Part shown: positions 1 to 10,667 of the stretch, one piece after another
Position numbering within the stretch: position 1 is the stretch's first letter
Layout: every line of letters begins with the position of its first letter
Program-made: the position numbers and the translations under genes
Notes under the pieces: generated by a model
Database searches by the model: none
Seen by the model: the letters and a program-made list of their open reading frames with translations, nothing else
Told to the model about the DNA's origin: nothing
Source: Symbiodinium natans
Lineage: Eukaryota; Sar; Dinophyceae; Suessiales; Symbiodiniaceae
NCBI GenBank assembly: GCA_905221605.1
Contig: CAJNDS010000291.1
Location: forward strand, 786,560 to 850,559
Direction of reading: 5' to 3'
DNA length: 64,000 bases

Positions 1-181
1 TACGCTACCCTGACAGAACCTGATTCCGACGCCTCGCCAGGTGGCAGGATCGAGAGCTGCTCAGATGCAGCTGTCAGTATACAGTCGTCGGCCATGTCTG
101 GTTTGGAGTAGTTAGGTTTTGGCTCCAGTGTGTCTTGCAATACGCTTTACCCTAAGGTGGGATTGGGCCAGCAACTGGCAG

Positions 182-672
182 GATCAGTGGAAGGATGGCG
201 CGTGGAAGGCGAATGATGATCGGTGGCCTGACAAGGCTGCAGCTCAGAATCAGTGGTCGAGGCCTGAGCAGTGGAGCTTGAGAGCGCCGGCTGCAACCTA
301 AGTTCGTGACCTACCTGGTCAGGTTTGGGCACAAAGATTCGTGGTGGGCACAAAAGCACAGAGAATCAGGAGAGCCTTCCCCCGAGCTTTTGCGCTTTTT
401 GAAGTTGTTGAGAAGAGGTTTTTTGCTGCCGGAAGGCCACGAGTCGAAGGCATCCTGGGAATCCTGGGAGTGGCAGGACAACCTGAGAAGTTCACCCCCC
501 CTCTTTCAGGGAGAAACTCCTAGCTGCCTGACCGCTGCTCGCCCTAGAGTCTCAGACTGTCAGACCCATATGTTGCAGAACAATCACTGGCCGGTGCTTC
601 GCTCTGTAAAGGACGGCGAGCCGTGGGGCAATTGGAACAACAGTTCGCCAGCTGAAGCTGGCAGTGGTACAG
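182..672 (+). CDS. Trp-rich protein, internal exons (partial)
   Basis: I do not recognise this protein. Three candidate exons have the splice context seen elsewhere in the window: 182-235 (acceptor GGCAG, then G; GC donor), 450-476 (acceptor CGAAG, then G) and 612-672 (acceptor TAAAG, then G; GC donor, phase 1). They encode DQWKDGAWKANDDRWPDK, ASWESWEWQ and a stretch containing EPWGNWNNSS. All three share Trp every few residues, separated by Asp, Glu, Asn, Gln and Ser. That bias is unlikely by chance and suggests a low-complexity Trp-rich segment of one protein that continues off the left edge. The linking exons were not found, so the joins are inferred. It could also be unrelated open frames. 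Confidence 0.33.
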
Positions 673-1071
673 GCGGACTGGTCCACATCCCGAACGCGGC
701 TAAGCTACGATAGCTTGTGCAGCCCTAGGTAAATGTGTATGGACGCGACATCCCATACTAAACCCGTCCCAGTCCCTCATGAGGCCAACTCATGGCTGTG
801 CACGCCCTTACACAATCTGCAAGCGGCTGCTGCAAAAATTTTCAATGTTGCCGTGCTTGATACCTGGGAGGCACCTGCCATTGGGCGGGATCGGAGCAGG
901 CTCGTTGGGTCCGCTAGCCGATAAGGCCCCAAAGGGGATTCCCTGTACGGGCAATCGCATAGAATCAGCTTAAGAAAGCAAAGCATGCAAGGCCCAGCTC
1001 GAGACTGTAAGCCTGCAGGCAAGTCACAGTCCAATGGCTTTTCTAGTAGGTTTTCTGTGCAAAGGCTGCAG
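673..1071. other. No gene recognised
   Basis: Short frames are open on both strands, but I saw no motif or paired splice sites. It may be intron of the flanking genes. Confidence 0.4.
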
Positions 1072-1402
1072 ACAAGAAGCTGAAGGACGGCAAAGACAGC
1101 AAAGAGAAGGCGAAAGAGAAGAAGGCTCAATGACGAGCTTGGCTTGGGGTTTTGTGCGCAGGGCTGGCCACCTCCTTTGTCGAGTGCACTCGTCACGTTC
1201 AGAGATGGCCACATCGGAACATGCCCGGCCTAAGCCTTGCATGTCTGAAGCTTGTCGATGGTGCAAGTTCGTGTAGGGAGGCCTTGCTGGCTCTACTGAT
1301 TCTAGCCGAAAGCTCAATTGCACAGCATGTAATCTTCAATATCCAGCGAAAACTCCAATTTCCGGTGAGGACAAGAAGGAAGAGAAGAAAGAGAAGAAGG
1401 AG
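1072..1402 (+). CDS. Lys/Glu/Asp-rich protein exons
   Basis: Two small candidate exons, 1072-1124 (acceptor CTGCAG, GC donor) and 1370-1402 (acceptor GTGAG, then G), encode highly charged helical peptides such as KKLKDGKDSKEKAKEKK and DKKEEKKEKKE. The same compositional style recurs at 5087-5166 and 18181-18231. The family is unknown. Charged K/E/D tracts of this kind occur in nuclear RNA-processing and coiled-coil proteins, but nothing here identifies the protein. Both could belong to the Trp-rich gene upstream or to a separate gene before the DXO-like gene. Confidence 0.3.
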
Positions 1403-2304
1403 TTGTGCATTGTATCGCTGTCCTGCAGACTTGAGATATGGGAGAGCGTCCGCTGCCAAATTCCATGGACAAGGCTTTTTTGGCCTTTAGTTGGCGGTGA
1501 TCTGCATGAGATTTGCATAAGAACTTGACCGTTCGACTGGCTCGGCCCGAAGTGAACTCAAGAAAATTCAAGAAGCATGGGCCTAAGCAGCAGATTAAGT
1601 CCTCAGCGCAGACTAAGTACGGTGGTAAGGCAGTACGCTACCAATTTAGGCTGCTAGTGATGTTAGTTTTTGACAGACGTTACCGTACACATCTGATTTC
1701 AGCCATAAGTCTTGTTCCTACAGCCTGTGCTGCGAACGCTGTGCGATGGATCCGATACAGGCGTCACATGCATGGATAGTATAGAAGCACCTCTGCAGAT
1801 AAGAGCTGACGGGGTTTGGCATGTGGCCATCCGGCATGTCACGGCACTGACGCAACCCCATTTTGCAACCTGTAGCTCGTTGTGTAGCTTACCCACTCCT
1901 GGATCCCATCCTTTATCAGCGCACTCTCCTGCGGAGGCGTGGAAGCTGCAGCAAGCCCGCTTGGGTAGCAAGGATCCCTGTCTCGCTTGCGGCCTGCAAT
2001 TTCGCCTGCCCCCTTCCATGGGTCAAATGTCAAGAGATCTTCCATTTGTCCAAATTATATCCAGCTGCATGAGCCACAGCAGGAAAAGACATTGGAAGAG
2101 CTTCGGAGCTCGCAGCCGCGATGGTCCGTAGCCTTTGTCACTCAGCTGCAAGGGCGGTGGCGTCGTTTGTGGTGTTGGCGTTGGTGTTGTTGTACGTGCA
2201 ACGCGAAGCTGGAGTGTCGGGCTCTAGTGACTCTGGTGACAGATAGATCCCGGCAGCATCATCTAGCTGCCCAGGCTTTTGTGGCGATTGCTTCGTCCGA
2301 CCAC
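1403..2304. other. Upstream region of the DXO-like gene, no gene recognised
   Basis: The frame of the DXO-like gene stays open upstream to about 1987, but that part contains no ATG and encodes Trp/Cys/Arg-rich sequence unlike the family. I treat it as 5' UTR, intron or fortuitous extension. Nothing else was recognised. Confidence 0.4.
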
Positions 2305-3303
2305 ATGGCAGGATACCGCATGGATCGCTCACAGGTATCCTCCCATCCGGAAGGACGGGGTATCTTGAGCTGGATCGAAAAGGTGGAGGACCTTGGAATC
2401 TACACCTGGAATCCAGAAGGTCTTCAGCAGAAGCGAAGTTTCCGGATGGTAACGGCCACTGATGTTCTCCAAGGTCTTTCCGACGAGGGTGAGCCACCGA
2501 CGTTGGTGAACATCCGCGGCATTCGACTTCCACTCAATTTCGCCTTGCCAGTTCCGCAACAAATCCCCAACGTCTTTCCATTTGATGCAGGCTACATGGT
2601 GCCACTGCGTGTGGCCTGGCAGCGTCGCGGCTCTTTGGCCGGCATCGACTTTCTACTTGGGGGCTCCTCCTTGGAAGTCTTGGCTCAACAACAGCCGATT
2701 GAGGCCGGAACGAAGTACTTGACGCAACGTTGCCCTGGTACCGACATCGTCCTGCTTGCCAAGCATAAGCAGTACATACAGAATTACGCAGAGGTCGGCT
2801 TCCAGTTTGAAAGGCTACTTACAGGCCGTGAGATCAGTCACAAGCATGATTTGCAGAAGACTGAGAGCCTTCACATCATGCGTGTGGGTGGCTTCAATGT
2901 TCTATTCTCAGCCGATGTGGACGCAGTTGATGAACGTGGGTGTCCAGTGGAGATGAAGACGGGGAATCCACGTTACTTCGGCACAAAGGTGATGTTCCAA
3001 ATGCTTTCGAGTGGTGCGCGGACCCTTGTCAGTGCTGACATCAACAAGAAGATGCAGCCGCCGCGCTTGAATGCCATCAACCAAATCTCTATTGAGAGTT
3101 TAGTCCAATCAAACAGGGCCATGCTACCCTCCGCGGAGCAGAACATCTCTCAGGGCTTGGCATACCTGAAGCAAGCCCGGGAGATCAGCGAAGAGTTCCC
3201 GTCAGAGCTTGACTTCCACGGCGGGAGCATCATGCTGAAGCCGTGTAGGGATGCAGACCTCCTACCGAGCAAGAAAGAGGTGGAAGTCCTGCTGTCTCGG
3301 TAG
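2305..3303 (+). CDS. DXO/RAI1-like RNA decapping/exoribonuclease homologue
   Basis: The frame encodes 332 residues from the first in-frame ATG at 2305 to TAG at 3301-3303, close to the usual length of DXO/RAI1 proteins. The family removes incomplete 5' caps and degrades the RNA using divalent metal ions. Numbering from this ATG, the family motifs appear in order: VGFQFE (Glu169, compare GYKFE), ADVDAVD (Asp204, Asp206, compare GEVDC), PVEMKT (Glu216 and Lys218, compare VELKT) and KVMFQMLSSG (Gln232), followed by a hydrophobic segment. The first acid of the metal motif is Asp rather than Glu. No intron is needed, unlike most neighbours, which may indicate origin from a processed copy. A second ATG lies at 2320. 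Identity rests on motif order; activity is inferred. Confidence 0.72.
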   Translation: MAGYRMDRSQVSSHPEGRGILSWIEKVEDLGIYTWNPEGLQQKRSFRMVTATDVLQGLSDEGEPPTLVNIRGIRLPLNFALPVPQQIPNVFPFDAGYMVPLRVAWQRRGSLAGIDFLLGGSSLEVLAQQQPIEAGTKYLTQRCPGTDIVLLAKHKQYIQNYAEVGFQFERLLTGREISHKHDLQKTESLHIMRVGGFNVLFSADVDAVDERGCPVEMKTGNPRYFGTKVMFQMLSSGARTLVSADINKKMQPPRLNAINQISIESLVQSNRAMLPSAEQNISQGLAYLKQAREISEEFPSELDFHGGSIMLKPCRDADLLPSKKEVEVLLSR

Positions 3304-4877
3304 GTGTTTTGAGTTGTGAGGGTTTATAGACAGATGCCCCTAAGGCAGGGACCAGCTTTGTTGGTTCGTCTGCCTTTCGGTTGTTGTTGCGTGCAGACCT
3401 TGCATGCCGGTGACGCGGCCATGCAGTGGACTACTAGTGGCAACGCAAGTGGGCTTCCATGTGCAAAAGTGTGCGAGTAAAGCGGGATTTGGAGAGCCTT
3501 CATCTCAGAGATTGCTTCCCCTATAATTAGTATGTACACTAAGTCTATATAGGCTTCGGGCGGATTCAGTATGGCTTAGTCTTGAAAATGTCTTGACGCA
3601 AGGAAATGTCCGACGAGGAGCACCTCACCTTGGAGTCAGATTCAGGGCTGCGATGCAGAGAGCCGAGCCATTCGTCTCGTAGTTGATTTCCGTAGGGCGC
3701 TGCTTTGCTTCAACTTGTCAGCCCTGGCTTTGTCGGTCTCAAGTCCCTTGTAACTTGTAACACTCTTGTAACTATGTGCTGCAAGTGCCGAGCAGTGCCG
3801 AGCAGGACCAAGACGGCCTTATCACGGAGAGTGAGTGCAGCAAGGCCTTCAAGAGGCTTCGCAGTCGGAGATCTCCAACTCCACTCTTTGTAATTGTGCT
3901 GCAATGCCTGCTACAAGATGCTACAAGCTAAGCCCAAGGGGCCGCGCACTGCAGAGAGACATTCTTGAAGCCTCTTCTCGAAGCCTTTCGTCAATGCTCG
4001 TCATGCCTTCCGGAACTCCAGAACCCAGCGGCCCGGCCGCTGAAGAACTTCACAGTTCTGAGCCGGGTCATCCTGACATATCCTGACTGCCAGGATCCTG
4101 GGAGCCAGTGCAGAGATGCCGAAGTACCGACTGAAGGCTGGGACATGTGAACATCCTGAAAAACGTGGAGTCTAGTCCGACTCAAATCCAAATCCGAGGC
4201 TTCATGGTGATCATGGGGTTTCCAAAGATTCGGTGCAAGGGTGCAAGCAGGGCGCAAGCAGGGTGCAAGCTGGGTGCAAGTGCTTCCAGGAGATGTTTCT
4301 CGAGATGGACGTGCTAGGCACCGCCGCTGCCCACCACACAAGATCTGTTGCTGGACGCGCGGCCTTGTGAACATCGGCCGTGCCAGGCAAGCAAAAGCTG
4401 GACTTCCGGCAGTTCCACAAGTTGGTGCGCCAGGGTCGTAATGTGACACCACCTCGATGGTCTCAAGTGTTGCTCAAGTGGTGCTCCAGGCGTCTGACAG
4501 TTTTCAACTGAACTCACAAGTGGTCCAGATCTTTATCTGCAATTCTAGATGCTAGGAAAAGCCTCGTAACTCTTGCACAAAATCTGCAGCGACGAATGTA
4601 GCGTCGATCAGGACTCGGTAGGTGAGCGACAGTGTAGACGCCAGCATAATATTCGATGTGTTGTGCTGGTCCGCACGGAACCTATTTGAGAAGTGCGAGT
4701 TTTGGTTTAATAGTTGGTTTGCTGCAGCTGTTAGGCATGACGGGGGCACCAAAATCCTCCGGATAACACGTTCTTGCTCGCTCTGTCAGTGATGCTGTAG
4801 CCTTAGCCTTACTTGCACGTGGCCTTCACGTAGCCTTGAGTGGGGAGATGCCTGTGTAGGCTGCCGAGCTTTCGCAG
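3304..4877. other. Intergenic, no gene recognised
   Basis: This follows the DXO-like stop. It holds only short unlinked frames and a small GGGTGCAAGC-type direct repeat near 4236-4282. I saw no exon with paired splice sites. Confidence 0.4.
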
Positions 4878-5375
4878 TACATGGCCGACAACCCCAAGTG
4901 GGCCAAACAAGAGGCGTGAGGGTGATTCTCCGACAGTCACACAACAACTACCACAACAACAACCGCACCAGTATGAAATTGTTTTGGAAGCAGCTTCGTA
5001 CCGCCACTTCATACGTTCATACGAGCCTTCTCCAATATGCTCTGACCGAATCTGCCTCCTCAAGATAGACTTGGCTTTGGGGGCAGGAAGAGAAGGCAGA
5101 GAAGGAAGAGAAGTTGAAGCAGCAGCAACTTCGTGAACGTGCCAAGAGTGACGCCTCTGACGCAGGGTACCCAAAGTGGCTCGCAATCTGTGCCCTGAGG
5201 CTATTCTGGGTTCACAGTCTCTCTGTTGCCCATGTTGAGTGATGTGTTCAAGGTCTTTGCAATTCTTGGCATCGCGAAATCCAAGGCAGGCCGAGACTCG
5301 AGATCACCTTGGTGAGCTTGTGAATCTCAATCACGAAAGCTAGCCCCTGAGGAGCTAGCGGAGTATCTTGCTTAA
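4878..5375 (+). CDS. Charged coiled-coil protein, 3' exons
   Basis: Exon 4878-4913 (acceptor TTTCGCAG, GC donor) encodes YMADNPKWAKQE. Exon 5087-5166 (acceptor GGGGCAG, then G; GT donor) encodes EEKAEKEEKLKQQQLRERAK and then SDASDA. Both are phase 0 at the join and read as one Glu/Lys/Gln helix, consistent with a coiled coil. A possible terminal segment ends at TAA 5373-5375 and encodes LAPEELAEYLA, but its link to the previous exon is not resolved. The product is not recognised. The strong helical composition and matching splice sites argue for a real gene; the start is not found. Confidence 0.45.
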
Positions 5376-5543
5376 GCGAAGCTTACAACCTGATGGGTAT
5401 ACAGGGCCCCCGGAGGCTCCGCCACGAAACGCAGCAAACCCGGTCGGTTTCCGGTGGGCAAACACAGGTTGTGGGGAAACGGGCTGGCGTTCATTTCTTT
5501 CGTTTCTTGGGTGCAAATGAACGCCGTTTTCTGTGGATCCCAG

Positions 5544-5837
5544 GCCCCCCAAGAAAAGACTCAGAAGCCTTGATGTTGACTTGAGTCCGGCGTCCCTCAA
5601 AGCTGGATTGGACAGACTTCGCTTGGTGAGTGCAACATCTGTTGTGGTGTCATGCGCTTCAAACAAGAGCCCTCCGGAAGATGCTAACAGAAAAGCCCCC
5701 AAGAAAAGACTCAGAAGCCTTGATGTTGACTTGAGTCCGGCGTCCCTCAGAGCTGGATTGGAAAGGTTCCCCTGGTGAGTGCAACATCTGTTGTGGTGTC
5801 ATGCGTTTCAAAAAAGAGCCCTCCGGAAGATGCTAAA
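5544..5837 (+). repeat. 149-150 bp tandem duplication of an exon-intron unit
   Basis: Copy 1 is about 5544-5693 and copy 2 about 5694-5837; they match almost base for base. Each copy contains an acceptor-like AG, a coding stretch including PKKRLRSLDVDLSPASL, and a GTGAGTGCAAC donor (5626 and 5775). The second copy has lost one base before the donor relative to the first (CGCTTG versus CCCTG), so the two coding stretches leave in different phases. This looks like duplication of a single exon with its flanks, a possible mutually exclusive exon pair or one live and one decayed copy. Confidence 0.7.
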
Positions 5838-5979
5838 ACACCGCAGAGCAAAGCAACACATCAACACGGCCTGCTGCCTTTGCGTGTGCTTGTCCTGCTG
5901 CGTAGCTGATGCCATGTTGACGGAAGCTCTTCCGTGGGGGCACCTTAACTAGCTTTCGTCCCAGGCCCTCACCCCCAAG

Positions 5980-6493
5980 TCTGTTTCGATGTTTGAACTA
6001 GTCTCCCCATCAAATCTTCAAGATCAAGCAGAGAAGCCTGAATTGCGTCCTGTTGACTCTAAAGCAGCATGGCAAGGATGTCCAAGAAACCGAGCAGCGG
6101 AAGAACTTGGAGCCAGACTAAGCTTTCAGCCACTTTCAGCCACTTTCCGCCACTTTCAGCGTGGCTCAGAGAGCTCTGGTTCTGTTGTCAGATCGTTATG
6201 ATAAGTCAATGTTCCGAACATGGATTCCTCAATATGTTCCTAAAAAATACGTTCCAACGAGGCTGTGAGCAAGGCCACCGAGGCCAAGGAGCTGCTCAAG
6301 GCAGATCAGATGCGAATGCGACAGCTCGGGACCACGCGCAGAAAACTCACGAGAGGGCCTGCACGAGAGTTTCTTTTCGGCGGAGAGTTTCTTTTCTAAC
6401 CGCGAGGCTGTGGGGCAGCAGGTCCTGGAGCCGAAGCACGCCCGCGACCACAACTCCCGGCGCTTCACGTCGGAGCTCGGAGGGGCTTGTGAG
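5980..6493 (+). CDS. Helical protein, internal exons
   Basis: Three candidate exons. About 5980-6075 encodes ELVSPSNLQDQAEKPELRPV and more; 6262-6329 (acceptor AACGAG, then G) encodes AVSKATEAKELLKADQMRMR; 6407-6493 (acceptor CGCGAG, then G) encodes AVGQQVLEPKHARDHNSRRF and more. The middle exon is a clear amphipathic helix. I do not recognise the protein, and donor positions are uncertain, including a possible GA donor after 6329. A further frame near 6735-6777 (MDSTLEALNAG) may belong to the same gene. It may continue the coiled-coil gene before it. Confidence 0.38.
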
Positions 6494-8185
6494 GGAATGA
6501 GAGGGGGAATGAGAGGGGAATGAGAGGGGAATGTGGGAGTATAGGGGAGAGCCGAAGCGGAGGGCTGAAGAGGAGAGCCGACCGGGAGAGCGAAGGGAGA
6601 GCCCTTGAAAGAAAAACGATTAGGGAAGAGTCCGGACGTCCGGACAGGAGAGGAGGAAGAATCGTGTTGAAGCCTCATGTCTTGTTGCGCCCAGGAACAA
6701 AGTCCACATGCAGCATCTGTCCGGGCTCTGCGAAAGCTTGAAAGCCAGAATGGATAGTACGCTCGAAGCGCTGAATGCAGGACGGCACCATAAGCACCCC
6801 AAAGCCCGCCGTGGAAGATCCAGGTTCACCTTCAGGCGCGCTTGCTGTGTAAAAGCTCACAAGTTGTCAGAAGCTGGTTCGGGTTATTGCCTGATCAGCT
6901 CGGATCACTTCTATCACCGTCAATCGGCGTCCTGGACGAGGTGGCCGTCGCGTTACTTGGCTCAAAGAGGTTCGTGTGTTTTGTGAAGGCGAGCTCAGCT
7001 TGGCAGGCCCTGCAAAATGCAGCAGATTTCGGAATTTTCGGTCTTGAATCGCTGCATGAGCATGGTAGGAAGATGTAGGAAGTTTGCGGGTGTTTGCGGG
7101 CTTGCCCAGTATGGACTCGCAGTACAGCCCTGTCAGTCCAACATGCCTCGCGCAAGGCTACTGTCGATCCCTCCGCGGACCGGGCAGGGTTGCGGGAGGT
7201 TGCAGGATGCAGTAGGAAGTAGGATGAAGTAGGATGAGGTAGGATGAAGCAGGATGAAGTAGGATGAAGTAGGATGAAGTAGGATGAAGTAGGATGAGGT
7301 AGGATGAGGTAGGTCCACGTGGTGCCACACTTCCATGCGCATGTTTGCCGCCTAGAACTGGCGTTGAGACATCTGTTGATCGTAGCCTGCTTTGCTTGGA
7401 GAGTGTCGTAGACGCGAGGATCATGTGTTTCAGATGCCAAGCGGAACTTAACGCCCTTCACAACACAAAACTACATCTTGCAGCAACACTGGCCCGACGG
7501 CCCTTAGCACAGCCAAGCACTGTGTAAAAACAGGGTTTAGGGTTTAGGGATCTCTGAACAGCCGAGCTGATAATCCATGCAGCGCTATGGGAGATCCCGG
7601 TCGCCACGGTGCAAAGTGGACACCGTCAAGCTCACGAGCACCCTGCTGTCAGCGTCAACCAAGATTTGGAAAATGGAATTTTCTGCAGTGCTGTCTCTAA
7701 TTGGTGAAGACTCTACGTTCTGTTGCTACATGTTGCTTCTGCAACTGGAGCCGTTGCGTCTTGGGCAGCGGAACAGTGCTTCCGTGGATCCAGCTGAGGC
7801 AAGATCTCAGGTTTCGGCCGCTACCCCCAGAATCGCCCAGAGGGCTTGCAGGTGCAGCGGGATGGAAGCATGAAGCTGAAGAACCTCATGAGCTGCAGCT
7901 GCAATATGTAAGAAGTGCAAGCAAGTCCAATGGCAATTGCTACTCCGCAAGACCAGACGTCATGTGATACTTGAGGAATTGCTGGGGCGAAGCTGCGGGC
8001 TTTACGAAGGAAGAGGAGCCTTGTCTGTCGCAGACCTGGTTTAGCAGCTATCGTGGATCAGTGCAAGGGGCGTGCAGGGAGTGGGTGGGGGTCGTTTAGC
8101 ACTGGGGAGAGGCTTCCTCAAGCCACCCCCACAAAGAAGCCATACCGGCTCCTACATCCTCCATCCAACGATAGCTCTAATGCAG
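6494..8185. other. Repeat-rich stretch without a recognised gene
   Basis: Contains a GGGGAATGAGA-type direct repeat at about 6490-6535, the decamer array at 7221-7310 and a short TTTAGGG telomere-like pair near 7533-7549. No exon could be tied to splice sites. Confidence 0.4.
7221..7310 (+). repeat. AGGATGAAGT decamer tandem array
   Basis: Nine consecutive 10-bp units of AGGATGAAGT with A/G and T/C variants. Because 10 is not a multiple of 3, it leaves open frames on both strands and creates misleading Ser/Tyr/Phe-rich reading frames. Confidence 0.9.
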
Positions 8186-8704
8186 GCGAGTACCGATGCG
8201 GCTCTGGGACGTTCTAGGCAGAGTGTGTGGCGTTCAGAAGTATTCAGAAATGCTTGGGCAGCGAAGGTACTGCAGGCTTTGAGCAAGCACATGGTCAAGG
8301 AGAACGGGGCACTTCGTTTTGGCATCACTGGAGCAGACAACCAGGCAAGCAGCGTATCGTGTCAGCTGCCCTTCGCATCAGAGATGGTGATGGCATGTAG
8401 TGTGTTGAGTATGTTGGTGTCTCTGTGTGTGTGTGTGTGTGTGTGCATGTGTGTGTGTGTGTGTGAGAAAAAACCGCGCTCACAGGATGTCATCATCAAA
8501 GTGTTCCCCAAACAGAGAAGCTCGGCTGCAGAGGGAGATTTCTGGGCAGCACCTCATTCGACGACGCCCCGTTCTGCGCCACCTTCAACGCCGCGTTCAA
8601 GAGGTGGTCGCAGGGTCGTTGTGGAGGAGACGCAGAATTTTACCGCAGTGCCTCTCTACACTCCACACCACTGCAGTCTGTGTAGATGCATGTCACGTGC
8701 TTGA
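8186..8704 (+). CDS. Unrecognised protein, two 3' exons
   Basis: Exon 8186-8344 (acceptor ATGCAG, then G; GC donor after ACCAG; exactly 53 codons, phase 0) encodes helical sequence including WRSEVFRNAWAAKVLQALSK. Exon 8486-8704 (acceptor CACAG, then G) begins DVIIKVFPKQ, passes through a Ser/Thr/Pro/Arg-rich segment and ends at TGA 8702-8704. The 141-bp intron carries the TG microsatellite, is a multiple of three and has no in-frame stop, so retention would keep the frame while adding alternating Val/Cys. The family is unknown. The matching phases and splice context support a gene; the 5' end was not found. Confidence 0.45.
   Translation, partial: ASTDAALGRSRQSVWRSEVFRNAWAAKVLQALSKHMVKENGALRFGITGADNQASSVSCQLPFASEMVMACSVLSMLVSLCVCVCVCMCVCVCEKKPRSQDVIIKVFPKQRSSAAEGDFWAAPHSTTPRSAPPSTPRSRGGRRVVVEETQNFTAVPLYTPHHCSLCRCMSRA
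8423..8465 (+). repeat. (TG)n microsatellite
   Basis: About 21 TG units interrupted by one CA, inside the proposed 8345-8485 intron. Confidence 0.9.
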
Positions 8705-10667
8705 CGAATGGAGCAAGGCTTGAGTTTAGTCTTGCTTTCAGGGACGGTCGGACACGGTCCAGAAAACTGCGAACCATTGATTCTATTACAGGATGGGGAG
8801 GGGGGTTCAGTACGGAACGGCTTACAAGAATGTCTTTCCTTTGAGGGTCAATCATGAAATCAATATGGAATCCGGCCACAAGCAACAACACGAGCAGCAG
8901 CAGCAACAACAACAAGGTGTGGTTGCGTGTTGTGGCGTGGGGTGGGGTGCGGTGGCGTGACGGGGCTTCGGGGCTGAGGGGTTTGCAGGCTTAGACGCCC
9001 GGGGTTCAGGGGCTTGTGCAAGATGTCATCGCACGTCCCATGCGAGAAGAATGCAAGAGATTCTTAACGAGGAAGCTACTTATCGAGTTGACTGCAAAAG
9101 CTAGGAAATCACCGCCGACTGTGGCGTTGGCAGTATAGACTCCACACGAGTTGCGGATCCACAGCTGGCAGAGGGCGACTTCGAAACACTGGAGGCGAGC
9201 ACGGACATTGAACGACTAAGTCGTACTTGTCATTCACGAAAACAGACTTCAGCCGTTTAGCCTGCGCGTCTACTGTGATGGACAGGCATAAAAGCCGGCA
9301 CTTTTCTAAAAGTACCTGTGACTGTTGCAGCCTTCTCTTGTACGATGCTGTGTTCAGCTAGCGTGCACATCAAAAGCGTCTTGCACACAAACTGCAGGCC
9401 GACAAAGTTTGAGGGCTGGGTTTTCCGGTTCATGAACCCATGAAGACGGAATGCTGTGGCTCAGGGGTTTAGGGTTTTGGGGGTTCAGAGGTTTAAGGGT
9501 TTCGGAGTTTCGGGGTTCTGGGGTTGGGGGGTTCAGGTTCAGGTTTAGGTCCGTGTGCCACGCACCTTGGCTAGCTTTCGTTGGCCTCGCTTGGCCCTCA
9601 ATGTGACTCCATGTGAAAGCAAGTGCGCATTCGGGCAGGCTTTTGAGCTTGGGATAGCTTAGGGATACAGCTGGCCTTTGCAGGAGGGTCCAGCCACAGA
9701 CGAGAGACAGGCCTGCACGTGCAACATTGCTGTGGCAGCTGAGCCGTTGACAGGTGCTGGCATGTGACAGATACAGTAGCTCAGACAACGTTCGGAGATG
9801 TGGAGGTGCCAGCCCCGGGTCGGCGAAGTTGCAGTGCCTTGCCAGCAGTCGGACAGGGTTGTGAAAGGCCTGGAGGCTCGACGCCTTGGATGGACGAAGT
9901 CGCAGTTGTTGTAGCAACATAGCGGAGTTGCACTGGCTCTTCCCAGATTGGCCCAATTAGACCAGCAAGGAAATTCAAGTGGCTTTGGACGCTTTGGTGT
10001 TCTGTCCGCTGTGTTCCGACACAGCCTACAGCCTGAGGATTCGAGGACGTGTCTAAATGGATATCCTGGGCCGCTTGGCACGAACAGGGCCCACGTGCCA
10101 AGCACCCCAGTGATAGCTTGCGACTTGAGTCTGAGCTCGGGGTCATCAACGAAGGTCCTCAGAGCCGGATACAGAGACTTTGGTGTCAAACCATGGGGCT
10201 CCTTGGTCTCCGAAAGTTCGCATGCTCCGTCTCACGAAATCCCTACAACATCTACAACCCTTCTACAACCCTTCTACAACCCTTCTACAACCCCATCGTG
10301 CGACACTGCAGATGGTTGGCTGGAGCTGGATGCGCTCTCTGCAAACATGCCAGAGCGCATTGGCCGCTTCGGCAAGGGCGAGAACCTGGGCCCAAAGAGT
10401 TACAGATTGCAGACAGTTGTCATTCCCGCAGTTTCTCACCTGGAACCTAGGCTAGAAGCGTGCATCAATAAGATGGACAGCGAGGGCCGCTTTTGCATGT
10501 GGCGTGGCTGGATCACGAAGGTACCCCACGATTCTCGCCAGCAGCGATGCCTCGGCACGGTCTCTCCCAGATTGCTGTTTTGATTGCTCTTTTCATAACT
10601 CCATAACTCAACTGACGCATCTAATGACGGGCGGACACTCTCCCATGTTCACTGGTGTTGACGTCAG
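8705..10667. other. No supported gene; degenerate telomere-like tract
   Basis: About 9460-9545 is a run of degenerate GGGTTTAGGG/GGGTTTCGG-like motifs. A TCTACAACCCT tandem repeat lies at 10246-10292. A frame near 10455-10520 reading MDSEGRFCMWRGW looks protein-like but has no resolvable splice sites; it may belong to the gene that follows. Confidence 0.4.
10246..10292 (+). repeat. CTACAACCCTT tandem repeat
   Basis: About four 11-13 bp units of CTACAACCCTT. Confidence 0.85.

Noticed and set aside
6895-7461. 188-codon minus-strand Tyr/Phe/Leu/Ser-rich frame
   Set aside because: Its core is the AGGATGAAGT decamer array, which is open in all frames.
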